In this document: one piece after another, positions 11,339 through 21,348 of the stretch | How positions within the stretch are numbered: position 1 is the stretch's first letter | How the letters are laid out: every line of letters begins with the position of its first letter | Assembly (NCBI GenBank): GCA_033439255.1 | Contig: CM065881.1 | Location: 62,001-126,000, forward strand | DNA length: 64,000 nucleotides | Source: Hericium rajendrae | Lineage: Eukaryota > Basidiomycota > Agaricomycetes > Russulales > Hericiaceae | Reading direction: 5' to 3' | The notes under the pieces: generated by a model | The model's database searches: none | Seen by the model: the letters and a program-made list of their open reading frames with translations, nothing else | Told to the model about the DNA's origin: nothing | Position numbers and translations under genes: made by a program

Positions 11339-13381
11339 ATGCTCTCTATCACGCGTCTGGCAGTAGTAATCTCCACATTCGCGTCGCTCTCAAATGCGGC
11401 CTTGAGATGCAAATGCCTCGCCGGAGATCCCTGCTTTCCTGACGAGTTGGCATGGCGCACCTTCTCTCGAAGCCTTCGTCAGCCGTTGATCGCAAATCAA
11501 CGACCTCCCGGAGCCCCCTGCTATCCCTCGTCTCTCGAATTCAATGCCGCGGCCTGCTCTTTCGCTATAAGTAACGAATTTTCGCATGACGTCCTTGCAG
11601 CGGACAGCAATGGCCTCCAGTGGACGAATTGGCAGGAGCTCATCACGCAGACGGACGTACAAGGATGTCCGTACGATCCAACCCCACATGCCGTATGCCA
11701 TCAAGGACGAGTCCCTAGCTTCTCGATCAACGTCACGACGGTCTCTGATATTCAGCATACCATCCGCTTTGCTTCGCAACATAATTTGCACCTGGTGGTA
11801 AAAAATACAGGGTGAGTTTCTGTTTCATCTTGACATGTCGCCAGGTCGTCATGGTGCCTTGATCCAGTCACGAAAATCTAGGCCGTCAATTCGGTCTTGG
11901 CTCAATCGAGCTTTTCATGCACAATATGCAGGGTGTCAATTTCACCGATTCGTTTGTCCCTATCGGTGCTCCTCGCTTCACCTCCGGCAGCCCTGGTATG
12001 TATTTTCCAATATCGCTCATTCATATCCCATAAACTTACGCGTACTGCGTACAGCCGTGACAATCGAGCCTGGGGTACAATGGGGACCTCTCTACGCACT
12101 GGCCGCGAGTAATAATCGTACTGTAGTCGGAGGCATCGGCGCTGGAGGGTCTGTGGGCGCGTCCGGCGGGTGGCCACTTGGTGGTGGTCATAGCATTCTG
12201 TCTCACTTTTACGGACTTGGTGAGTGATACTATGAACTTCATCAATCGTCTGTCTAAGCGCGTATCAGGCGTCGACAATATTCTTCAGCTCACTGTAGTT
12301 CTCCCTAACGCATCGCATGTTGTCGCTAATGCTTTCGAAAACACCGACCTGTTCTGGGCACTAAGAGGTGGTGGGGGTCCCAGCTTCGGCGTAGTCACTT
12401 CGACGACCTACAAGACGCATCCTAACCCGCCATATACGGCAGCCTTCTATGCCGCTACCGCAAACACGTCGGAGTCTTACCTAGCGCTCTTCGAGACCTT
12501 TAATCAGCACCACAATGCCATCTCTGATGCCGGCTGGAGCGGATTCTGGCCGTTCATCAATAATACCCTCTTCCTCACTCTCCTCGCACAAGGCGTTCCG
12601 CCCGTCAATGCATCCTCGAATGCCACGCTCGAGAACTTTTTTGCGGAGTCGAGGAGCATCCCTGGTGTCAACGTCTCACTAGCAATATCGGTCCCTTACC
12701 CGAGCTTTGACAATTGGTACATAAATAACTTCATCAATAGCTCGAACGGGTTCGGATTCAACTACACCGTCGGCGACATGGGTGGCATCCGCATCGCGGT
12801 GTCCTCCTGGCTCATCCCGCGCACGCTCTTTGATACTAACGCAACGGAACTCGCCAAGGCCTTCGTCAACATCCCCAGCGGCCGGCCATTGTACGTTTCT
12901 TTTTCCTCTTCATCTTCTCGTGGTTAACATGTCTCGATCTATTCCAGTATGGTCGGCGGCGGAGCCGTCGCAGCCATAGATGCCGACTCCGCAGCTGCAG
13001 CCCCGGCATGGCGCACCGCGATCACAGACATGACGCTCGCCGACGCCTGGAACGAGACGTCCACACCCGCCCAGATCCAGAGCGTGAAGCAAAGCGTCTT
13101 CGAGCAGATCCAGCCACTGCGTGAGCTCGGCCCTATCCCTGCAGGCGGGCAGTATCTGAACGAGGTGAGCATACATCTCCGTCATGGCACAGCAGGCGTG
13201 CATGCTGAGAGGTCTTAAGCCCGACTTCCTCGAGCCAGACTGGCAGGGCGCGTATTGGGGCAGCCATTACCCGCGTCTCTTGGCCATCAAGAAAGCCATT
13301 GATCCGCACGATCTGTTCATAGTATATAAGGGCGTGAACTCGGAGCAATGGGATGAAGAGGTGGTATGTAAAACTGTTTGA
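11339..13381 (+). CDS. Secreted FAD-linked oxidoreductase, berberine-bridge-enzyme type
   Basis: Six exons fit: 11339-11811, 11868-11995, 12055-12219, 12269-12890, 12948-13164 and 13220-13381, giving 588 residues. An N-terminal hydrophobic leader (MLSITRLAVVISTFASLSNA) predicts secretion. The FAD-binding PCMH fold shows LVVKNTGHENLGR, with the His that usually carries the covalent flavin, then VVGGIGAGG and GGWPLGGGHS, and DLFWALRGGGGPSFGVV. The C-terminal berberine-like domain has WQGAYWGSHYPRLLAIKKAIDPHDLF. The second flavin-anchor position in the GGWPLGGGHS loop has no Cys, so mono-covalent flavin through His is likely. There are many Asn-X-Ser/Thr sites, which suits the secretory pathway. 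Such enzymes oxidise alcohols, or form rings and double bonds in fungal metabolite pathways. It sits between the C2H2 factor and P450-1. Confidence 0.9.
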
Positions 13382-13661
13382 CAAGTGGAGTCTTTGATTT
13401 TTTTGGGCCTGCGGGCAACCCAATATAAGTAATTCTTTCAATTGCCTTCGCCTTCACATTGGACTACGCTAGCGAAAGTTCGACGTTTCTTGTGAACCGA
13501 CCTAATGTGGAAAAAGTATTTCTGATGATCACTCGGCATAAGGAGCCCTCCGTCCTGGAAGGCATAGTGTACGAAGTGATCGTCAATTGAACGCAAAGGC
13601 TATTGAAAAGGTGGGGCAAAAGAAAGCATCTATATTGAAGCTTACAATGATACTACCCGTT
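13382..13661. other. Convergent intergenic spacer
   Basis: The spacer lies between the 3' ends of the oxidase gene (plus) and P450-1 (minus). It is short and A/T-rich and holds the two 3' untranslated regions. No other signal is visible. Confidence 0.5.
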
Positions 13662-15989
13662 CTAGGGCGCGGACACGACAGAGACTTTGAGAGGAAGATT
13701 AGGCTCTATTTCTCCGGAACCCTTGACGAGAGGTGTGATGCTTCCGCCCATGGCCCAGAATATCTCCTCCTTCGGGGACACCGTGAATTCGAACTTCGAT
13801 ATGAGAACTGAGAGGATGAGTTCTGTAGGAATGAATACTTGTGAGATAGTTGTCAAAGGCTCTAGCTTGATGATGAACGTACTCATCTCCATCTCGGCGA
13901 ATTTGTAGCCGCTGAACAAGAAGGTAATGTCAACATATGCTTATCCAGTCAAGTTGTAGCGGACGTACATGCAGGCTCTAGGACCGAGCGTGAAGGTCAT
14001 CCTACAAAAGGTGCTGTTAAAATGTGTTAAATGCGAAAGGAAAGATAACACATACATGTGAGAGAACACAGCCGGAAGCTTAGCATCGACCACTGAGTTC
14101 CGTAGTGGCTGCAGCCAGCGGTCGGGCACCCAACTTTCAGCGTCATCGCCCCATACGTCCTTGTTACGGTTATAACCAACGATGGAGACGATAATGTCTG
14201 TATTCGGCTCCAGCGCGATCTGAGATATCGTACTGCCATCGACCGATCGGATGGGGTACATTATGGGGAATACCGTATGAGTGTTCGAACTAGAGATCGT
14301 TGTCATTGGGTAATTGTCGAAGGTGAAGCAAGAGCACGTACGTGCGGTACAGTTGATCTACGGGAGGGTACCTGGCAACTTTTGAGTTCGGAAACACTGA
14401 GGGTTAGGTGGAGCCGCAGCACTCACACGCGTAGAGTCTCTTTGCACACAGCGTCCAGGTACTCCAGCTCCATTAAACGATCAAAGTCAAGATCACCATG
14501 AATGGAACGCGCTTCGGTGACCTCTTTGCGAAGTCTTGCTTGTGCGTCGGGACAAAGAGCCATCTGGTGTAAGATTCGAGACAAAACACCGGCTGTGGTT
14601 TCATGACCAGCAAATAGGGTCGTCCTTAACTTTTGTGTTGAACTGTCTGGATGAGGAAAATCGGAGAGATTTTGACGTACGTGATATGGCTGATGATCTC
14701 AAAGTCCTCGATCTTCTCGTCTTCATCTGCTTCTTCATTGAACTTCACTGATACTCAGGTCTCAGAATCTCGGCGCGGACGAGGACTGAAAATGAATACT
14801 AACACATAGCACTCAAGATATCCTTGCCGAATCCCGATCCGTCATTCAAAGCCGCACGCCTCGTAGCCAGGATATCGCGTGAAATAGAGTCAATCTTGTA
14901 TATCACTTGCTTGATTCGTCGGGCGTCGGGCCAAGGGAGCCAATCGATCAGCTCCCGACGGAACCAGGCAGGCCCGAGTTTGATCATCCATGGGAGGAAC
15001 ACGCGGAATGTCGATAACTTGAAAGTCAAGGGGCTGAATGGTAGCAATATTGAGGCTTAAAAACTGGCAGAAAATGAATGTAAAGCCTACTTCAAGGCCT
15101 TAGCGGCTTCGTGGAACTCGTTAGGTTTGCTTTCATTCAAACCGTCGAACCTATAGCCGACTCCGGTACCTACGTACTCCAATGCGGCGATAGACATCAG
15201 CCTATGCATATTCATAACGCCATCGCCAGGCTTGATGCGCCGCTCAATGTTGGCGCAAAGCTGATACAAGCCGGTTTCATTCAGAATGAATATCAAGATA
15301 AATGAAATAGCCCGACATACCTCGTGTGCGAAAGGATAGAACACCGGGAGAAGCGTACGCAAGTACTTTGTCGCAAAGAACGGCGCGAGAAGTCTTCGTT
15401 GTTTCGCATGCTCAGCCCCTGGTCTCTTCCGTTAGAGACGACAGGAATAAGTATGTCATGGATGCACCGCATACCTGTGGTACCGACGAGACCACAACCG
15501 AACGAAAGCCGGCTACGTAGAAGGTGGTATGCGTTTGTGTCGTACTGAGGACGATCAAGTTGGAATATATGGGTAATTGCTAGAGGATCGGTGATGTAAA
15601 GTTGTTGATCCTGAACAATACAGTTGAGACGAGAGCCTATCAACCAGGATTTTCCCGTGAACCTACTCCGAATAGAGCGTTCACTTTGATCACGCCCCCG
15701 TAGGTATTTTGGATGTCTTTCTTGAATTGCCACGCATCCTTATCAAACAGCTCGGCCCAGTTACCTGTAGAAATAAGGCATACGACAAGTCAGAAAGCAG
15801 GTAGAGATGCAAAGCAATATTGTGAATACCTTTCCACCAAGACGCGCCTGCGATGTGAGAAAGTGACGCTCTTCGTTTAAAGAGTGAAGTTGCTGCTTTG
15901 AAAGTGACTATCAGGCCAAGAGCAACGCCTAAGATTTGGAGTAACATCAGTCCTTCTACGAGTCTGCCGGTCGTAAAGCGAGAGAGCAT
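13662..15989 (-). CDS. Cytochrome P450, first of three in the cluster (P450-1)
   Basis: The gene starts with an N-terminal membrane anchor (MLLQILGVALGLIVTF), with ATG at 15989, or 15947 as alternative. Recognisable exons follow: NWAELFDKDAW, DQQLYITDPLAITHIF, HAKQRRLLAPFF (C helix), IKLGPAWFRRELIDWLPWPD, the I-helix FAGHETTAG, the K-helix KETLR (ExxR), RYPPVDQLYR, the PERF-like WVPDRWLQP, and the heme loop FTLGPRACIG split by an intron right after the Cys codon. The stop is at 13664-13662. All four P450 hallmark motifs are intact, so an active ER-bound monooxygenase is expected. The number of introns is high (about ten), each about 50-60 bp. It is transcribed from the same strand as the cyclase, whose stop lies about 760 bp upstream of its start. 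Substrate unknown; oxidation of the cyclase product is inferred from context. Confidence 0.9.
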
Positions 15990-16749
15990 GAAAAATCAGC
16001 AAAGCAAACCCCCAGGCAATCTTCTTTGATAAACCGCGAGACTAAGATCTGTACCCTGTCTGAGATATCCGGGTGGTCAACGGCCGTGCGTGCATGGATG
16101 AAAGACAATTGCAATCCTCACGGCTCAACATGTCGAGCAACGCCTTCGCGCGATGTAGATCGAGAAGCTCTTACTGTATTCCAGTTTTGGTCTAATCCTT
16201 GCCGGCCGTTCACACGTCCGACGATTTCGGCACCATTTCATGTTCCCGACACTTCTGATGATAATTATACTGACAACATCCGGCGGCGACGAAGCGGGCG
16301 CCACCTCTATCAGAAAATTTGAGAGATCTGCGAGCACCGTGCGAGAATCCTCAGTAAAGCCAATGAATGATATTCAGATCAAAACTTACTTAGAAGTAGG
16401 ACGAGTAGCCCGCGCGGTAGCACCGACCTTCAATTTGGGATGCTCACTCACGAGAACCACGGACCCACGGAAGACTGTGTCATAGCCAATTGCACAATAT
16501 CGAATCAAAGGGTGTTTTAAGTTCCTGAGACCGCTCAACATTCAACCTTCCATAACCTAAACGAGCCATACATCCAAGTCTGCGAAGCAAAGACAAATCG
16601 GAGCAATATTCATGTTAACGCATCTAGAATCCATTTTCGGGAGAGCAGGTCATGTGAGGCTCATTGACAAAACCCACCAAAACCATAATCATAACCGACG
16701 ACAATGCAAAGTTATCGGTCGTACTAGACAACGACGATTGGCCAAGATC
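15990..16749. promoter_or_regulatory. Spacer upstream of P450-1 and downstream of the cyclase
   Basis: About 760 bases between the cyclase stop and the P450-1 start on the minus strand. I see only short overlapping frames and no motif; the part next to 15989 should hold the P450-1 promoter. Confidence 0.4.
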
Positions 16750-18561
16750 CTAGAAGTGTGATGCTGAGGACGAGCAGAGCTCCAATCCAGCTTGTTGCAG
16801 CACGGAGGACCAGAGATCAGCAATGCTGGAGAGAGAATAATGAAATATTCGACGTACTATGCACCACGACAGTTGATAGCTTTTGAGACGACACCGCTCC
16901 GAAAGGCGTCGCTAAGATGACGCAGATGAGCACGATTCAATCGGTAAATAGATAGAACAAGAACGACGTACATAAACGTCAAACCTTTCGGCCACATCAA
17001 CCGACCGACCTGGACGCCCTGTTCTCCCATGCTCGGAACGCTAAGGTCGCTCGAACGCCCCTCCGCAAGCTCGATAGCTTTGATAGCCAGCGCCGTAGTG
17101 AGCCCGCGGTTGGCAATGAGCACGCCCGTGGAGCCGTACTTATAGAACCAGCCGTCCTCCCACCCGCCATCGACCTGCTGCATCTCGCGCAGCGTGCAGA
17201 GATCGAGCGATGCGTCGATGCTTTCTAGGGTACAGCAGATGATGCGCATCGCGAGCGCGAGCGCGTCGCCTTTCATCCCGATGCGCTCGCGGCAGCGTTG
17301 CGCATATGCTTTGCGGAGGCGCAGGCGAGCGACGGACGAGACGGAAAGGAGGCGGGAGAGGAAGCTGGACGCGTGACGCGGTGACGGATATATGAGTTTC
17401 AGTTAGGACATGGGCAAGAAGGCGGACTCGCAAGAGGAAGGCTTCCGCGGGCTCGTAGTACCGCGTGCCGTTGAGATAGGCACGATGAATCAGTACATCT
17501 TCCACCCAATTGAACGTATCCTTCAGCTGATCCCCGCGGCTGTATGTATGGAAGAGCGTCAACACGTTGACGCACACGACAGGGTCAATGCGCGGTCTCG
17601 ACGCGTCGAAGTAGACCTGAATGATGCCGTCCGAATTGCGGAGCTTCAAGATCTCGTCCATAACATGCTCTCTAGTCGCTGGCGAGATGTTGTCACAAAT
17701 TGTGACGCCGATGGACGTGGAATCTGCATCGTACGGGAAGTTAAGGGTGGTGAGCTCGCCGTGGGTGCGGAAGAAGTTGAATAGGCCGTTGAACTTCGTG
17801 TACACAACTAGTGACGGATCCCGCGTCGCCTCCAGAATCAGCATCTGCGAGAAATTCTCCTGAATTGTGTGCCCGGTAGACGTGAACGACAGGTGTTTCC
17901 CGGCATTTAGCCTCATGAAGAACTGCCCTCGGTCGACGGCGTCGAAGCAGAGATTGAACAGGGTCCGCCGTAGCCTGTCGGGATCCTCGTATAAGACAGC
18001 GCTCATGCCGAAGGAGCGTGCAGTGACTACGTTTTCGGGACTGGGGTCGACGAATATTGTGCGGAGCGGGTTGGCGTGGATGACGCGAATCACATAGCGG
18101 TAAAACGCGAGATTGGGTTTCCGCTCGCCCGCACTGCACGAGGTGAAGACTGCATCAAAGAGATCCAAACTAGCAACTGCGGATTCCAGTCGCTTCCAAT
18201 CAGGCTTTGAGAGGTTTGTCATGGCGTATATTCTGCGTCCGGGCTTCAATGACCGGATGAGGTCGACCATGCACGGCTGAACGGCGAGCGAGGTAGAGTA
18301 CTCCTGCCATTTCCTGGCGACTTCGTCGACATGCAACTGCAGCTCCTTCGCTACGCCAGAATAACAATCCGCCTCGGATATGAGTCCCTTTTCATACTGG
18401 AACAACGTTGCTGAATCACGGATCTGCTGCAGTGCTTTCTGTGAACCAGTGCCCTCGTCAGCATCAATGTGCGAAGAGAAAAGGACATCACTGAGTTCAA
18501 TAATGAGGGTGTCAAATGAGCCAGTATGAGGCAGAGAGGATCGAAGAGACGCGTCCGCCAT
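16750..18561 (-). CDS. HAD-like terpene cyclase (AstC/drimane-type sesquiterpene cyclase family)
   Basis: Four exons on the minus strand fit in phase: 18561-17432, 17364-16972, 16911-16858 and 16825-16750, giving 550 residues. The N-terminal half has the HAD order: motif I region TLIIELSDVLF, then cap, motif II YAMTNLSKPDW, motif III ERKPN and motif IV FVDPSPENV. The C-terminal half is the alpha-barrel beta-domain with FPYDADSTSIG (a DxDST version of the class II DxDTT acid motif, residues about 278-282), YFDASRPRIDPVVCVNV and the W-rich QQVDGGWEDGWFYKYG repeat. Family members protonate and cyclise farnesyl diphosphate to drimane skeletons. The HAD nucleophile Asp is Glu (about residue 22) and motif IV has DP instead of DD, so phosphatase activity is doubtful. 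The first intron uses a GC donor. The frame continues upstream, but 18561 is its first ATG. Confidence 0.9.
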
Positions 18562-18960
18562 GCCAAGAATTTTGGGAAGCAAAATTCCGCGAAGATATGA
18601 CGCAACGTCTATAAGGGAGCGCTGCAATTCCGACAAGGCAAAGCTACCTAGCCTGTCTCGTAACTGTTGGCCTTCCCGAGAAAACTCGGCAGAACGCGGC
18701 CACCGGCTACAAGGATTCCGAAGAGTAGTTCTGAGCTTTGACGGCCGCTGACATGACGAAAAAAATGATTTCAAGCATCGTCTTGAGTCCGATAGGATCG
18801 GGTGTAAATTGGATGTCAGACATGTGTTCGCCGAATGTTTCCAACAACACTGAGATACGAAACGACTTGGAAAGCATATGCAGAGATATACTGGACTATC
18901 GGTCCATTGCCCTTCTTGATTTGTCGGAAATATTCGCCGTGAGACTTCCTCAGCAATTTT

Positions 18961-19320
18961 CTAAGAGTATAGTAAAATCATCATAAGAGCATGCAGCCAG
19001 CTGCCAGACGGATGCAAAGGAAACCAACCTCTCGGATTCAAGCATGCAGTCCTTCTGGGTTGATTTCGGCTCTCAACAAGTTCCCGTAGCCTAAACGGCT
19101 GCAATAGATGTGCAGACGAGGACAGATGAGGAATGTTGTCCTTAGCAGGGGCTATCGTCACTGAAGGCTGTTGTGGACGGAAGGAAGGAGGTTCGGCGAT
19201 GTCCGCGACAGTGTGTTCGGCGCTAGAGCTTGATGCTTCACACGCGCTGCATGAGGCTGCATAGCGGAACAAGAGTCCTTCACGTTTGTAGGTGAGTTGT
19301 ATACGGCCGGACACGTCCAT
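18961..19320 (-). CDS. Uncharacterised ORF fragment upstream of the cyclase
   Basis: An open frame from a true ATG at 19320 runs to a stop near 18961. The predicted protein is Ser-rich and has no hydrophobic segment. It contains SSAEHTVADIAEPPS, which matches DSNADCTIADIAEPPS on the minus strand near 27010-27055, so the two loci share a short protein-level signature. A donor-like site near 19030 and an acceptor-like TCTTAG near 18960 allow splicing toward the cyclase frame. I found no convincing in-phase join to the cyclase ATG. It may be a gene relic in the divergent promoter region between cyclase and reductase. Confidence 0.3.
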   Translation of the reverse strand: MDVSGRIQLTYKREGLLFRYAASCSACEASSSSAEHTVADIAEPPSFRPQQPSVTIAPAKDNIPHLSSSAHLLQPFRLRELVESRNQPRRTACLNPRGWFPLHPSGSWLHALMMILLYS

Positions 19321-19513
19321 TCTAACAGAGCTCCGACTCCGAGGATCAGCTATACAATACGCAAACCTTCTGAAGCTATTTTCAGTGTGTGACACCGACT
19401 CGGAATCATAATGGGCGCCCCGCCTTATACATCCCGATCTTCCTTCCTACCTCCTCTCAACACCCAACGCTTAGTCCCACTCAGCCTGCAGAGTGACAGA
19501 CCACAACCCCGCT

Positions 19514-20794
19514 ATGGCTTTGAAAAAAGTACCTCTTCGCCAGCTTGGTAGGAATGGTCCTAAGGTGAGCTCCGTGGGCCTTGGAACGATGGGTACGTGT
19601 CTATACAGTATAATTTGGCGACCCATCGCCTCACTTGCGAGCAGGTATCGGGGCATTCTACGGAAAGACCGACGAGACGCAAGCACTTAAAGCTCTGACT
19701 TATGCTGCCGATCGCGGCATGACCTTCTGGGATACCGCCGACATCTATGGCACATGTAGGTCGACATGCCATCCACTCCTGTTCTCAATTTCTTATGCGG
19801 TACCGGATTGATGTCAGCGGAGGCCATGCTCGGAAAATGGTTTCAGCAGACTGGGCGTCGCTCGGAAATATTTCTGGCCACAAAGTTCGGCGCGTTCAAC
19901 CCCGACGGCAATCCGCAGGACGGCGTCACCTCGCGCCCCTCGCACATCCGCCGCTCCGTCCTGCGCTCCCTCTCCACGCTCAAGACAGATCACATTGACC
20001 TCTACTACCAGCACCGCGTCGACCCCAAGGTCCCCATCGAGGTTGTCCTCGAGACCCTGCGCGAGTTCGTCGATAACGGCCAGATCATGTACCTCGGGTT
20101 GTGCGAGTGCAACGCTAAGACGCTGAAGCGCGCAAAGGCCGTCCAGGGCATGGGCGACAAGATCGTCACCGTGCAGATGGAGTATAGCCCGTTCACGCTC
20201 GACATCGAGAAGAACGGCATCGCGCAGGCCGCAGACGAGGCCGGCGTGTCCGTCGTCGCGTACAGCCCGCTTGCCCGCGGTCTCGTCACCGGCAGGTGCG
20301 CCCGTCGAGCCCTGCTCGACCTCCGCTGACTATATTGTTAGATTCCGCTCGCGTGCGGACTTCGATCCGGCGGACCTGCGCCTGATCCTCCCGCGCTGGT
20401 CCGAGGAGAACTTCCCAAAGAACCTGCAAGTTGTCGACAAGCTCAAGGAGATCGCGGACAGGAACGGCGCCACGCCGAGCCAGGTCACCCTCGCGTGGAT
20501 CCTCGCCGAGCACCCTACCTGTACGTTCCCTCCCCCATGGTATTCAGTTCTCGTGCTAATGCCACCGCCGGCGCAGGGATCCCGATCCCGGGCTCCAGGA
20601 CGTGGGAGCGGGTGGAGGAGAATGCAGGCGGCGCTGAGCTGCAGCTTGCGCCGGAGGCCATCAAGGAGATCCGGACCTTGGTTGACAGCGCGGAGATTGC
20701 GGGCACGCGCAACCGCACGCTGTCGTGGATTGCGGCTGGCTTTGAGGGTGATTGCCTGCCGCTGGAGGACTGGAAAGGCGAAGAAGCCATGTGA
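19514..20794 (+). CDS. Aldo-keto reductase
   Basis: Five exons fit in phase: 19514-19592, 19645-19755, 19818-20295, 20342-20520 and 20577-20794, giving 354 residues. The NADPH-dependent (beta/alpha)8 barrel is recognised by LGTMGIGAFYG, the catalytic Asp and Tyr in FWDTADIYG, the Lys in FLATKFG, the His in YYQHRVDP, YSPLARGL, and the C-terminal cofactor loop IPIPGSRTWERVEEN. All four catalytic residues are present. The subgroup resembles fungal YakC-type reductases, which reduce aldehydes and ketones. It is divergently oriented from the cyclase, about 950 bp apart, and convergent with P450-2. A relic of its second intron and flanking exons lies at about 37350-37480. Role in the pathway is inferred from position. 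A donor-like GTGAGT at the stop codon allows an alternative C-terminus. Confidence 0.92.
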
Positions 20795-21348
20795 GTGCTG
20801 GCGGGCAAGGATCTAATATGATTTTGAATCTGTCGTTTTGAATACAGAGTGGCGCCGTTCAGGAAAACCATGTATATGTCGTGTTGTCTGAGTCAATGAA
20901 AGCATTCGTTTTCGCCTCCATATTGAAGTTGGTTGTATCGCCTTCTCAGAACTCGGTTAGCCAAACATTTGGTCAGGCTGTAGGCCCGCTCATTCTTTCT
21001 TGCCTGAACTGTGTTGCGGAACAATCGACACAGTACATGGGCTGTAGGCGCCGCGTTTCATAGAGTTGAGCCGAGAGAGTCTCCACGCCAAAAGCCGGTG
21101 GAGTCGCGATGAATCGGACACGCGAGGACGTCAAATAACAATGGTCTTGATTGCTGAACGCAAACACAAATTCACGCCATCGCAGACATCTTTGAATCAT
21201 AGAAAGTTCCTGATTATATACGCGTGCTTTCCCATTTAAAAGACCAAGCCAAACTTCATTCAACATGAGGATTGCTATGGCTTTCTAGTGACAAAAAAAA
21301 AAGGGTGCTTGAGAATGGCATAACAGTTGAAATCACAAGCATCGACGC
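20795..21348. other. Convergent spacer, no gene seen
   Basis: This lies between the reductase and P450-2 stop codons. It is A/T-rich with only short frames and no repeat or motif that I can identify. Confidence 0.45.

Noticed and set aside
17140-18774. Longer version of the cyclase starting at 18774 and reading through to 17140
   Set aside because: The codon at 18774 is TTG, not ATG. The first ATG in frame is 18561, which matches the usual N-terminus of the family. The 3' extension after the FL residues at about 17432 is intron sequence; splicing there restores the conserved FLSRLL and RKAYAQR stretches.
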